Shown here one piece after another: positions 18,411 to 26,462 of a stretch of 54,349 nucleotides of DNA (position 1 is its first letter; every line of letters starts with the position of its first letter). A program made the translations under genes and the position numbers. Under the pieces are notes generated by a model, which worked only from the letters and a program-made list of their open reading frames with translations, had not been told where the DNA came from and did not search any database. This stretch comes from Bradyrhizobium uaiense (GTDB lineage Bacteria; Pseudomonadota; Alphaproteobacteria; Rhizobiales; Xanthobacteraceae), in assembly GCF_010811875.1 (NCBI RefSeq), contig NZ_VKHP01000027.1, positions 1 through 54,349 of the forward strand. Reading direction: 5' to 3'.

Positions 18411-19682
18411 ATGCCGGCCGACACCTCGACCCAGGAACTGATCGCGCGCCGCAACCGCCTGCTCGGTCCCGCCTACCGGTTATTCTACGAGCAGCCGGTG
18501 CATGTCGTGCGCGGCGAAGGTGTCTGGCTGTATGACGCCGCAGGCAACCGCTATCTCGACGCCTACAACAACGTCGCCTGCGTCGGCCATTGCCATCCGC
18601 ATGTGATCGAGGCGATAGCGCGGCAGGCCGCGGTGCTCAATACCCACACCCGCTATCTGCACGAGACGATCCTTGACTATGCCGAGAGACTGCTCGCGAC
18701 CTTTCCGGCCGAGCTCGGCCAGGTGATGTTCACCTGCACCGGCAGCGAGGCCAACGATCTGGCGCTCCGCGTCGCCCGCACCTGCACCGGCGGAACCGGC
18801 GTCGTCGTCACCCGGACCGCCTATCACGGCGTCACCGGCGCGCTCGCCGAACTGTCTCCGTCGCTCGGCCTGCCCGAGCCGACCGCCCCCCATATCCGGC
18901 TGGTGCCCGCGCCGCAGTCCGCGGGCGATCAAACCGGTGAGGTCTTCGCAGGCCACGTCCGTGCCGCATTCGAAGATATGGCACTCAGCGGCATTCGCCC
19001 GGCCGCGCTGCTGGTCGACACGATCTTCTCCAGCGACGGCGTATTCGCCGATCCGCCCGGTTTCCTGCGGCTGGCGGTGGATGCCGCGCATCGGACCGGC
19101 GCGCTGTTCATCGCCGACGAGGTACAGCCGGGCTTTGGCCGCTGTGGCGAGGGCCTATGGGGCTTCGCCCGCCACCGCGTCGTTCCCGACATGGTCACGA
19201 TGGGCAAGCCGATGGGCAACGGCCACCCGATCGCAGCGATGGCGGCGCGACCGGAGTTGCTGAAGGAGTTCGGCGCGCGCTCACGCTATTTCAACACCTT
19301 TGGCGGCAATCCCGTGTCGGCCGCCGCCGGCATGGCCGTGCTCGACGTGATCGAGCGGCAAAGCCTGGTCGAGAACGCCAGGCGCACCGGCACTTATTTG
19401 CGCGAGCGGCTCACCGCGCTACGCGCGAGGCATGAGCTTGTGGCGGAGGTCCGGGGTGCTGGTCTCTTCATCGGTGTAGAGCTCCGCCGCGGCGACTTGG
19501 CCGCCGCGAGTGAGACGACGAAACTGGTCAATGCAATGCGCAGACGGCATGTTCTGATCAGCGCGGCCGGCCCCAGGGCGAATGTGCTGAAGATTCGTCC
19601 GCCCCTGACGTTCGGCATGGAGCACACCGATCTACTGGTCGAGGCGCTCGATCAAGCGCTACAGGAAAATTCGATTGACTGA
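18411..19682 (+). CDS. Class III PLP enzyme (aminotransferase or amine-phosphate phospho-lyase)
   Basis: This 423-residue fold-type I PLP enzyme shows GEGVWLYDAAGNRYLDAYNNVACVGH at the N-terminus, the cofactor-contact segment FTCTGSEANDLALRVAR, the Asp of IADEVQPGFGR that contacts the PLP ring nitrogen, and the Schiff-base Lys in VTMGKPMGNGHP. The NNVACVGHCHP segment, with Asn-Asn before the conserved VGH, resembles phospho-lyases of the ethanolamine-phosphate and 5-phosphohydroxylysine type rather than transaminases. Those enzymes release ammonia and phosphate to leave an aldehyde. The adjacent kinase supports that reading, but it remains inference. It is the last gene of the operon. Confidence 0.85.
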   Translation: MPADTSTQELIARRNRLLGPAYRLFYEQPVHVVRGEGVWLYDAAGNRYLDAYNNVACVGHCHPHVIEAIARQAAVLNTHTRYLHETILDYAERLLATFPAELGQVMFTCTGSEANDLALRVARTCTGGTGVVVTRTAYHGVTGALAELSPSLGLPEPTAPHIRLVPAPQSAGDQTGEVFAGHVRAAFEDMALSGIRPAALLVDTIFSSDGVFADPPGFLRLAVDAAHRTGALFIADEVQPGFGRCGEGLWGFARHRVVPDMVTMGKPMGNGHPIAAMAARPELLKEFGARSRYFNTFGGNPVSAAAGMAVLDVIERQSLVENARRTGTYLRERLTALRARHELVAEVRGAGLFIGVELRRGDLAAASETTKLVNAMRRRHVLISAAGPRANVLKIRPPLTFGMEHTDLLVEALDQALQENSID

Positions 19683-19858
19683 CGATCTCGCGGATTGCTG
19701 GCCTTGGTCAGCAACGGTCAATACCTTCATGCCGCCTTTCGGCTTTACCCGCTGATACCGGCCTTGAGCATTTCCGCAACCAACCACACTGTCCGGTCCG
19801 TCGCAGCGTCGATCCCGAGGCCACGCGAGGACACAGCTCATACTGGATAGGATGAGAC

Positions 19859-19897
19859 TTTTCTTGATCTCCCGGTGCACACGTCGTGCACACGCGG
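19859..19897. repeat. 27-base direct repeat, copy B (with 12-base insert)
   Basis: It has the same blocks as at 1638-1664 (TTTTCTTGATCTC and TCGTGCACACGCGG), here split by CCGGTGCACACG, which looks like a partial duplication of the second block. The orientation is the same as copy A. Confidence 0.6.
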
Positions 19898-20093
19898 CCT
19901 TCTAATCAGTTGAAAAACCTGAGCTCTCGCTCCAATCCATCATGGGACAGACTGTGTCGCCAACGGCGTAAAGTGCCTACCGAAGCTCACTGACCGCACC
20001 AGTTTCGCACCAGAAACGACGTGAACAAACCACGACGAACGCGATCAAATTCAAACGAAAATGCAGCAAAATCAACGAAGCTTATTGATGGTC

Positions 20094-20132
20094 CGCCGCT
20101 CATAACGGTCTGGTTGCAGGCTCAAGTCCTGC
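20094..20132 (+). pseudogene. tRNA(CAU)-like 3' half, degenerate
   Basis: An anticodon-type loop CTCATAA (20099-20105, anticodon CAU) is flanked by four pairs. A 5-base variable region follows, then a perfect 5-bp T-stem GCAGG/CCTGC closing the 7-base loop CTCAAGT. Spacing and loop sizes are those of a tRNA-Met or tRNA-Ile2. The acceptor stem and CCA are not recognisable, so this is at most a remnant. Such fragments are typical integration footprints. Confidence 0.35.
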
Positions 20133-20692
20133 TGCTCGACAAGGCGTTACCATACTTCCTTCCTAACAAGTCGCTGCCTTCTTGTGTCCGGTGACGACGT
20201 GCGAATGAACCGTCTCTCTTGGGTGGATCACCGAGATCCTGCTTAGTCGCCAGCGCGGCGTGACGCGATCAAAGTTGAATCCGCGTCGCAGTCGACCTTC
20301 ACCAGCGAAGCGTCAGCAAGCTCGCATCGTCGAACCTAACAAAATGATATTCGCGATCGGTGTCGTGGGCGGTCTTTTTCCGGCCCCGAGCCGAACTCGG
20401 TTGCACCGCCCGAAGATGCGGAAGCCTTCATTTGCGGCACGGTAAACATTGCGCATTCAACGCGTAGAGACGCCGCCAACCAGATGCGAGCACTTCCCGT
20501 GCAATGGAGGCGGATTGCATATCTTGTGGCGGTCACTGCGTTCGAATTGCAACGGAGGTATCGGATCTACGCGCGCCAACCCGCGTGGTCAGATCACTGA
20601 TTTAATGTGTCGGGGTTCGCCAACGTTCGCCGGCGCTTATTCAACGGATATTCGACGACTTCTTCACGGCGGTTCTAAGTCGTTGAATTTTC

Positions 20693-20750
20693 TGGCGCGC
20701 CATTCAGAATAAAACTACGAACTTGTATGTAATTGAAATTGCTATATAAT
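20693..20750 (+). repeat. 58-bp island repeat, copy 1
   Basis: It begins TGGCGCGCCATTCAGAATAA and ends in TATATAAT. Identity to copies 2 and 3 is about 53 of 58 positions (five differences each). The 3' part can be read as a promoter: TTGTAT, 16 bases, TATAAT. Unlike copies 2 and 3 it lacks a good inverted arm on its left side. It lies 92 bases from the 3' end of the TOTE-partner gene. Confidence 0.85.
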
Positions 20751-20841
20751 TTTTTATGATCGATTCCGTTAGGAGCGCCACCTCAACTGCCATGTTCCCC
20801 AATTCGGCGAATAGGCGGCACAAAACGCGCCCCCGGCTCTC

Positions 20842-22440
20842 TCACATCCGCCCAGCGTCCCTGAGGACTGCGAGCGTCCGCAATGCGATATCGCGCATCA
20901 ATCCGATCTCTGTCACATCCCGTCCGTCGACGAGCGCTTTTGCAACGATCGCGAGCTCGCGCCAGCATAGGTTGGCCTCCGGTGGAGCCTCGCGCATCCA
21001 TAGGGCCGTGCGCAAAACAATGTCAGCCCATTTGTCACGATGTCGCGCAATGATGCTCTGCAATAGATAGGTGGCAAGTTTGGCGCGATCACGGCCGCGG
21101 GCGCGCTCCACCGCTTGAGCGACCTGCGGGTCATCCTCGAACCAGGATTGTGCGGCGGCCTCCAGCTCAGCAAGTTCGTTGCTCTTCCGCAGCACCGATG
21201 CGAGCGCGGCGGGCTCACACATGGCCTTCGGGACCTCGACGATCAGCCCGGCGAGCGTTTCACCAAAGGCCATGCGCGCGGGTTGCCAATCGGCACCGCC
21301 GATAGTTTCGGCGACCTGGAGAAGGCCGAACGGCGGCGATTCCCGTTTTTCTATATTGAGCGCCAGTTCGTGCGCCATGATGCGATCGAGATATGATCGG
21401 GATACGGCAAGCGTAGGGGCATCCATCCCGGCGGCGGCGAGACTCATCTCGATCTGGCGACGCGATTCCGGTTCGCCACTCCAGGCATCCGCAATCCCGC
21501 CTTTGGTCAGGACCGACGATATCCGCTTTTTCCGTCCGACCGGGGATATCAGCAGGAATCCCTGCGCCGTGGCGCCATCGATGGTGGTGGCGACAATTGC
21601 CTCGATGCTCCCAGCCTCCCATGGCGCGCAATCGATCCCAGCCGCCCGCGCCTTGCGTACGACCGCGTCGACTTCGGCTCGTTCGTTCTCGGGTCTCCAA
21701 TTGCGCATTGCGATCAGCCGCCGGACATCTGTCGGCGTCAGCGAGGCGGCGACCTGCGCAAGCGCGCCGGCAACCGCCCGGCGCACAGTCGAATTTGGGT
21801 CGAGCAGGAATAGAACCGCGGCGCCACGCGCTTCGAGGATGCCAGCAAGCGCCAGGCCCACGGCCAAGGCGCTGCGGGTTTCCGCCGGCATGGCATGACC
21901 GCTTTCGATCAGCGAGCCCACGGCCAGGAACGGATCGCCGTCGCAGGCTTCGAGTATGCCAGCGAGAGCGGCGTGGACGTCGGTCGGAAGCGGTCCGTCC
22001 TCGTCCGGGTCGACGGGCTGCCTTGCCGACGCCGCGGTAAGCTCAGGCGATGCCGGGATTTTCGACTGGTGTAGGGCTCCTCCCACAAAGGCAAGCATGC
22101 GGCCGTCGACGTTTCCGGCCTCGACCTGCGCGACGACGTCGGCCTGAAAATCCGCGATCAGTTTGGCTGCGTCCGCGTAGCCGCGATCGGTGCGATAACG
22201 TAGATGCTCGAGCAGCCGCTGCAGCAGAAACAGATAACCGATCGCAAGCGGCTCATCCCGGCCAGCCGGAGGCATGTGGCGAGCCGCGCCTGTGAAGGCG
22301 GCAAAGATTTCGCGTGGGGAGCTTTCGCAGTACCGATCGAAAGCATCATTGAATGGGGGCGGTCGACCCTTGGCGATCGCCTGCGCGATCCGTCTCGCAT
22401 GCCCATCCGTCGGCGAGGTTTTTGGCTGAGTTTGGCTCAT
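20842..22440 (-). CDS. Unrecognised helical-repeat protein beside TOTE primase-helicase
   Basis: I do not recognise this 532-residue protein. It appears almost entirely alpha-helical, rich in Ala, Leu, Arg and Glu. Segments such as DPNSTVRRAVAGALAQVAAS, followed by TPTDVRRLIAMRNW, resemble HEAT-type helical pairs. There is no signal peptide, membrane span, or metal or nucleotide motif I can name. The region 330-450 (GATAQGFLLISPVGRKKRIS, then SVLTKGGIADAW) looks more beta-containing and may be a separate domain. The ATG at 22440 has AGAGG eight bases upstream; a longer frame to 22710 would overlap the helicase gene and its extra 90 residues look non-coding. It lies 178 bases downstream of the primase-helicase on the same strand and inside the same pair of 58-bp repeats, so it is probably part of that system, for example a scaffold, sensor or effector. 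Confidence 0.75.
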   Translation of the reverse strand: MSQTQPKTSPTDGHARRIAQAIAKGRPPPFNDAFDRYCESSPREIFAAFTGAARHMPPAGRDEPLAIGYLFLLQRLLEHLRYRTDRGYADAAKLIADFQADVVAQVEAGNVDGRMLAFVGGALHQSKIPASPELTAASARQPVDPDEDGPLPTDVHAALAGILEACDGDPFLAVGSLIESGHAMPAETRSALAVGLALAGILEARGAAVLFLLDPNSTVRRAVAGALAQVAASLTPTDVRRLIAMRNWRPENERAEVDAVVRKARAAGIDCAPWEAGSIEAIVATTIDGATAQGFLLISPVGRKKRISSVLTKGGIADAWSGEPESRRQIEMSLAAAGMDAPTLAVSRSYLDRIMAHELALNIEKRESPPFGLLQVAETIGGADWQPARMAFGETLAGLIVEVPKAMCEPAALASVLRKSNELAELEAAAQSWFEDDPQVAQAVERARGRDRAKLATYLLQSIIARHRDKWADIVLRTALWMREAPPEANLCWRELAIVAKALVDGRDVTEIGLMRDIALRTLAVLRDAGRM

Positions 22441-22618
22441 CGAGGCGCCTCTGCGAATCATTGCAATGATAGCCGGGAGTTGGTCTCGTTCCTCTCGGAG
22501 CTGGCGATATCCACTCACAAATCCGCACCCATGGCGTCGGACAGCCTGAAAAGTAATTATCCAGCTTGGCGGCCTCCTGCAATTCCGCCCGCACTCTTCT
22601 AACGATTTGGTCGCTTGA

Positions 22619-25102
22619 CTATCGCGTAGCGAGCGCGCGCGATGTGACCACCTGGCCGGAAAACAAATCGCGCGCACCCAATATCTTGTAACCAATTGAC
22701 TGATAGCCAATGCGGCGTTTCGCAGCCATGCGGGCCAGAACCGGCACTCTCATGTCGACATAATCATATATGATCACCTCACGCTTGGCGTCGTTGAGAC
22801 GGTGCAATCGGCCGGCATACTGGGCAAGTGTGCCTTTCCATGCAATCGGCATGGTAAGAAAAAGGGTATCGAGGCGGGGATCATCGAACCCCTCGCCGAG
22901 GTAGCGTCCGGTCGCGACTATGACACGTTCCTCGGCTTCGGGAATTGCTGCGAGCCGCGCGGCGATGTCGCGGCGCTGCTTCTCGCCTTGCCCACCGCGC
23001 AACACGATCACATGCCTCGCAAAACGCTCGAGACGCTTTGCAATGGTCTCCAAGTGGGCGGTACGTTCGGTTATAACGACAGGTGAGCGGCCAGCTTCCA
23101 GCGCACGCAAGACATCATCGAAAATCAAATCATTGCGCACTTCATCATCGACCATTCCCTTGAAAACATCTTGGATGGAAAGAGAAGAGGTGTCCAATGC
23201 GGCTTGAAGTTGGAAGCTGGTATCCCTGATCCGCACCACGTGATCGAAGGGGCGCTTGGCGGCCTCGGATCGCGCATCTACACGATGCCGGATGGGGCCA
23301 CATTGCATAACGATGATCGGGTGATGCCCGTCTTTTCGCGTCACCGTTGCTGACAGGCCCAGGATGTAACGCGCCTTGCTGCGGCGCACGACGAGTTCAA
23401 AGCTCACCGCCGACAAATGGTGACATTCATCGACTACGAGATGCCCGTAATTGCCGACGATATCATTGACCTCTCCTTTACGAACAAGACTCTGGATCAG
23501 TGCTACATCAACCTGACTCTTTGGTTTGCGACGACCACCGCCTATCACGCCTATCGCATCGCGCGGCAGGTTTGAGAACGCTGTGAGCCGCTCAATCCAT
23601 TGATCCATCAGTTGACGGCGATGAACGAGGATCAACGTATTCAATCCACGTTCGGCTATCATCCGGATGGCTAAGACCGTCTTGCCGAACGCCGTCGATG
23701 CCGCAAGCACGCCGGTATCGTGCGGCAACAGGGCCGCGATCGCCTGCTCCTGGCTTGGGCGCAGTGCCCCGGTGAATGCGAATGGGATCGGCGCACCGGT
23801 AGTGCGGCAATCTTCGATTGTTACTGCAATTCCAACTGACGCAAGGAGATCGCGGACGGCGTCGAAACACCCGCGAGGCAGAGCAACGTGATGGCTAGTC
23901 AACTCCGCGCAAGAGATGATCCGAGGCTTGTCATGGGTCGATCGGCGCATCGCTTGTGCAGCGTAGAATTCGGGGTTCTGGAACGCAGCGATACGGATAA
24001 GGCGCGCGATCAAGGGTGGCGGTAGCGCGTGACGCGGGATGTAAACCTGGTCAGCCTGCACGATGGTGATCGCGCTTGGCAGTGGCCCGCTTATTGCTGG
24101 CGGTGGCTGTCGGCGCGATGGCGGGGCAAGCCACGGTTCTTCGTCTTCGTCGACAAGAGGAATACGTACGCCGAGAATTTTTCCAGATGCACTCGCTTCC
24201 TCGACCAGATGATCCACCCTCGATCGCGCCATAGGTTCAATCGCTGACAGGAAGGCCCATTGATCCAGATATGGCGAACAAGACTCGTCGATGAACACGC
24301 TGTTGCCAGAACTTCGCGCGAGTCCTTGAAGCGGTAAGGCAATCAAATTACCGAAGCCACCCGCCGGCATTGTATCCTGGCTTGGAAAAAACCGATCGTA
24401 GGATCCGAATCCGATATCGGGGACACGTTCCATCGTGTCGGTGATTAGGAAGGCCCCAAGACGGCGCGCCGACGCCGCCGGTATCGGTTCCTCGAAAAAA
24501 ATCCAAGCGTGAGCACCGTTTCCGGATCGCGACCGCTCAATGGCAACAGGAATTTTGTGGCGCTGGCAGGTCTCCCTGAAAGCGAAGACATCTCTTAGCC
24601 ATTCCCCATCGTCGAAATCCGCGGCCAGGAACGAACAGGTATTATCCGCAAGCATCGGATAGACACCCATAACGAACGGGGCGCCATTCGTGTCGGTCCC
24701 GCGTAGATGGCGTTCGATCGACACTTCATCTACGGCCTGGAATGCCTGATTTGAACATGCCGAACATTTGACTTTGGGTTTTTCGCAAATCCCACGCTGC
24801 CATTCATTCGTACAGGCAGGTGCATAGCCGCTGCGCCCCGTCGTGCGGTTCTCCCAACGGATGGGAAACACATCTGAACGACCGCGGAAAAGCCGGCGAA
24901 ACAGAGCAATCTTCTTTTCGATTGTCGAATTCCGGTCGATCGGACCGGCAGCTTTTCCCGAAGGGACCACTTTGATAGCCGCAGCCCCCTCACTCCGCGC
25001 CGATCGAAGAGTGTTGATCTCGGCTACGATCTCCGCGCGCTCGCGTTCCAGCGCCGTGAGCCGCGCCACGAGTTCGGTAATTCTGGCGTCCATTTGCTTC
25101 AT
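22619..25102 (-). CDS. TOTE conflict system primase-helicase
   Basis: This 827-residue protein is of the TOTE conflict-system type, a class of predicted defence or mobile-element conflict genes. Domain order: an N-terminal coiled coil (about 5-35); an archaeo-eukaryotic primase domain (about 66-300) with CxxxEKxxxxCxxC-like cysteines near 106-116, catalytic acids in AADFDD (162-165), SGNGAHAW (His 198) and SYDRFFPSQDTMPAGGFGNL; a linker; then an SF2 helicase with Walker A TAFGKT (about 470-475), DECH box (558-561), SAT (584-586), and motifs V/VI in GEGFDD and QYAGRLHR. I see no nuclease domain at the C-terminus. The ATG at 25102 or the one at 25093 may be used; no strong ribosome-binding site decides. 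A palindrome (25111-25124) sits just upstream. Confidence 0.88.
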   Translation of the reverse strand: MKQMDARITELVARLTALERERAEIVAEINTLRSARSEGAAAIKVVPSGKAAGPIDRNSTIEKKIALFRRLFRGRSDVFPIRWENRTTGRSGYAPACTNEWQRGICEKPKVKCSACSNQAFQAVDEVSIERHLRGTDTNGAPFVMGVYPMLADNTCSFLAADFDDGEWLRDVFAFRETCQRHKIPVAIERSRSGNGAHAWIFFEEPIPAASARRLGAFLITDTMERVPDIGFGSYDRFFPSQDTMPAGGFGNLIALPLQGLARSSGNSVFIDESCSPYLDQWAFLSAIEPMARSRVDHLVEEASASGKILGVRIPLVDEDEEPWLAPPSRRQPPPAISGPLPSAITIVQADQVYIPRHALPPPLIARLIRIAAFQNPEFYAAQAMRRSTHDKPRIISCAELTSHHVALPRGCFDAVRDLLASVGIAVTIEDCRTTGAPIPFAFTGALRPSQEQAIAALLPHDTGVLAASTAFGKTVLAIRMIAERGLNTLILVHRRQLMDQWIERLTAFSNLPRDAIGVIGGGRRKPKSQVDVALIQSLVRKGEVNDIVGNYGHLVVDECHHLSAVSFELVVRRSKARYILGLSATVTRKDGHHPIIVMQCGPIRHRVDARSEAAKRPFDHVVRIRDTSFQLQAALDTSSLSIQDVFKGMVDDEVRNDLIFDDVLRALEAGRSPVVITERTAHLETIAKRLERFARHVIVLRGGQGEKQRRDIAARLAAIPEAEERVIVATGRYLGEGFDDPRLDTLFLTMPIAWKGTLAQYAGRLHRLNDAKREVIIYDYVDMRVPVLARMAAKRRIGYQSIGYKILGARDLFSGQVVTSRALATR

Positions 25103-25110
25103 CGCGAAGA

Positions 25111-25124
25111 TTGGCGTGCGCCAA
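25111..25124. promoter_or_regulatory. Palindrome just upstream of the TOTE primase-helicase start
   Basis: TTGGCGTGCGCCAA has perfect 6-base arms around TG, eight bases before the ATG. It covers the place where a ribosome-binding site would be. It could be an operator or a small hairpin that limits translation. Confidence 0.35.
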
Positions 25125-25218
25125 CGTTATCCGACATCAGCTTGACGCAATTTTGCTTCGCCCGATAGCTTCGCAAGGGCCAATCACAATCGGCCGATCC
25201 AAGCCCCGAGTTCGCAGC

Positions 25219-25298
25219 TTTATTCTGAATGGTGGCAATTTGGCGCGCCATTCAGAATAAAACCACGAACTCGTACGTTATTGAAATTGCAATATAAT
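25219..25298 (+). repeat. 58-bp island repeat, copy 2, with inverted left arm
   Basis: The shared 58 bases are 25241-25298. Immediately to the left, TTTATTCTGAAT (25219-25230) is the perfect reverse complement of ATTCAGAATAAA inside the repeat. The unit therefore has 12-bp inverted arms around a core rich in GGCGCGCC. Such symmetry suits a recombinase or regulator binding site. It lies between the TOTE gene start and the frameshifted gene on its right. Confidence 0.85.
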
Positions 25299-25423
25299 TT
25301 CTCTTTGGACAAGGTAAGCAAGGATCTGAGTTGTTGCTCGCCCCAAATGGAAGCGTGACTTTTAATCGCTCCCTTTCGAGAGCGGGCTACGGCGGTTTGG
25401 CGGGACTGGGGAGAATAACGCGA

Positions 25424-25992
25424 CTATACGCCGAGCTGAACAATAAGATCGCGCGCTGGATGCCCAGCCAAGACCGAGCGCTCATACGCGGCCTGAAGAT
25501 CCATATCCGGATCCTCGTAGATAGCCCATTTTCTGTTGGACAGGCCCTCATCTTTGCCATTGATAGAGTAACCGATGGCAATATCGGCGCCGCGCACGAC
25601 GACATAAGGTTCATCGCCAAACTCGCGCGCTCTTTTGAAATATGTGGCGGCGCAAAATGGCTCAAAGCCCATCGCAATCCGACGTCGCTCTCTCGCATCG
25701 GCCAGATTCGCGCTTTCACGCTCGATCGTTTGCGGGTCGTCCCCCCGCATTCCAAGAAATTCAGGCAAGTCGAGATACCATCGACGTGGTCGGGCTCGTT
25801 CAGGTCGCGAATGCGCTGAATGCACGAGCGCGCCAGATTGTAAGCGTCACCGCGAGCGCTCTGTATCAAGTCTCCAATTTCGGAGTCCAGGCGCTCGTCA
25901 CGATGTGCCGAGTGGTCATAGAATTCCATGCTCGACCGATAGACACGCACTAGATCGCCAATCGTGACTGGATTGGAAAGGCCGCCAATCAT
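25424..25992 (-). pseudogene. Frameshifted hypothetical gene
   Basis: The N-terminal part (from ATG 25992: MIGGLSNPVTIGDLVRVYRS) and the C-terminal part (LDLPEFLGMRGDDPQTIERE and on to ARDLIVQLGV) read well in two different minus-strand frames. The switch falls near 25770-25790. Joined, they would make about 190 residues of a soluble protein I do not recognise. The alternative frame after the switch becomes Ser/Arg-rich and implausible. A single-base insertion or deletion, or a sequencing error, explains this. It sits just right of repeat copy 2. Confidence 0.55.
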
Positions 25993-26021
25993 CCAAACAA
26001 TCTCGTGACGCCCGTCCTTCT

Positions 26022-26177
26022 TTACTCTACATCGCCGAGCAGGGTCTGCTGTTCTCGAACAACACGGTGGCGCGCTGCTGCCGATGCCATCGCTGCATCG
26101 AAGTCGCGCCAGACCTTCCGCCCGAGCCTAAGCGCATCTGCGTCACGTGCTACGCCGAGCTCCGCAAATCGGACTAG
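26022..26177 (+). pseudogene. 3' fragment encoding a cysteine-rich zinc-ribbon-like tail
   Basis: A plus-strand frame ending at TAG 26175-26177 has strong codon bias and reads LLYIAEQGLLFSNNTVA followed by RCCRCHRCIEVAPDLPPEPK, then RICVTCYAELRKSD. The CxxC...CxxC pattern suggests a zinc ribbon. The frame continues upstream to at least 25980 without an ATG, and there is no ribosome-binding site. The only internal start is a GTG at 26067, giving 36 residues. I treat it as the tail of a lost gene; a tiny functional protein is possible. Confidence 0.4.
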
Positions 26178-26462
26178 GCAATCGCAACCGTCGCTGGTCC
26201 GTCTCTCCAGACGACGCGCCGGACCGGTGAATCCTTGATCAACGACAAATAGGTGCACGTGCCACGGTAGTAGTAGCAGCAACCATTCAATCCGCCTCGC
26301 ACTCATACGCTGACATGCTGTTCAGGTTGCCCCGGGGCCGCTCTACCTCTGAATGCCGACACCTCTGTTGCGCGCGCTTATGTCAGCTACGGGGGCAGCA
26401 GACAACACTACGCCGGACTGGCACGCTCCGAGTTTGTCAGCGTATTCCACCCCCTGCGGCGG
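26178..26462. other. 285-bp intergenic stretch without visible genes
   Basis: It lies between the zinc-ribbon tail and the end of the L,D-transpeptidase gene. I see no RNA gene, repeat or terminator with a T-run here. Confidence 0.4.

Larger units (their letters stand above)
19683..20692. other. 1-kb non-coding stretch, left margin of the island
   Basis: I see no intact gene. It contains copy B of the 27-base repeat (19859-19897) and a tRNA(CAU)-like half molecule (20094-20132). Several short frames on both strands have no recognisable product, and composition drifts towards AT near 20700. It looks like eroded accessory DNA. Confidence 0.5.

Noticed and set aside
22441..22710. N-terminal extension of the TOTE-partner protein
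   Set aside because: It would overlap the end of the primase-helicase gene and lacks a ribosome-binding site. The ATG at 22440 with AGAGG upstream is better.
26022..26306. Minus-strand frame beginning with a hydrophobic stretch
   Set aside because: It overlaps the plus-strand zinc-ribbon tail, which has much better codon bias, and has no known domain.
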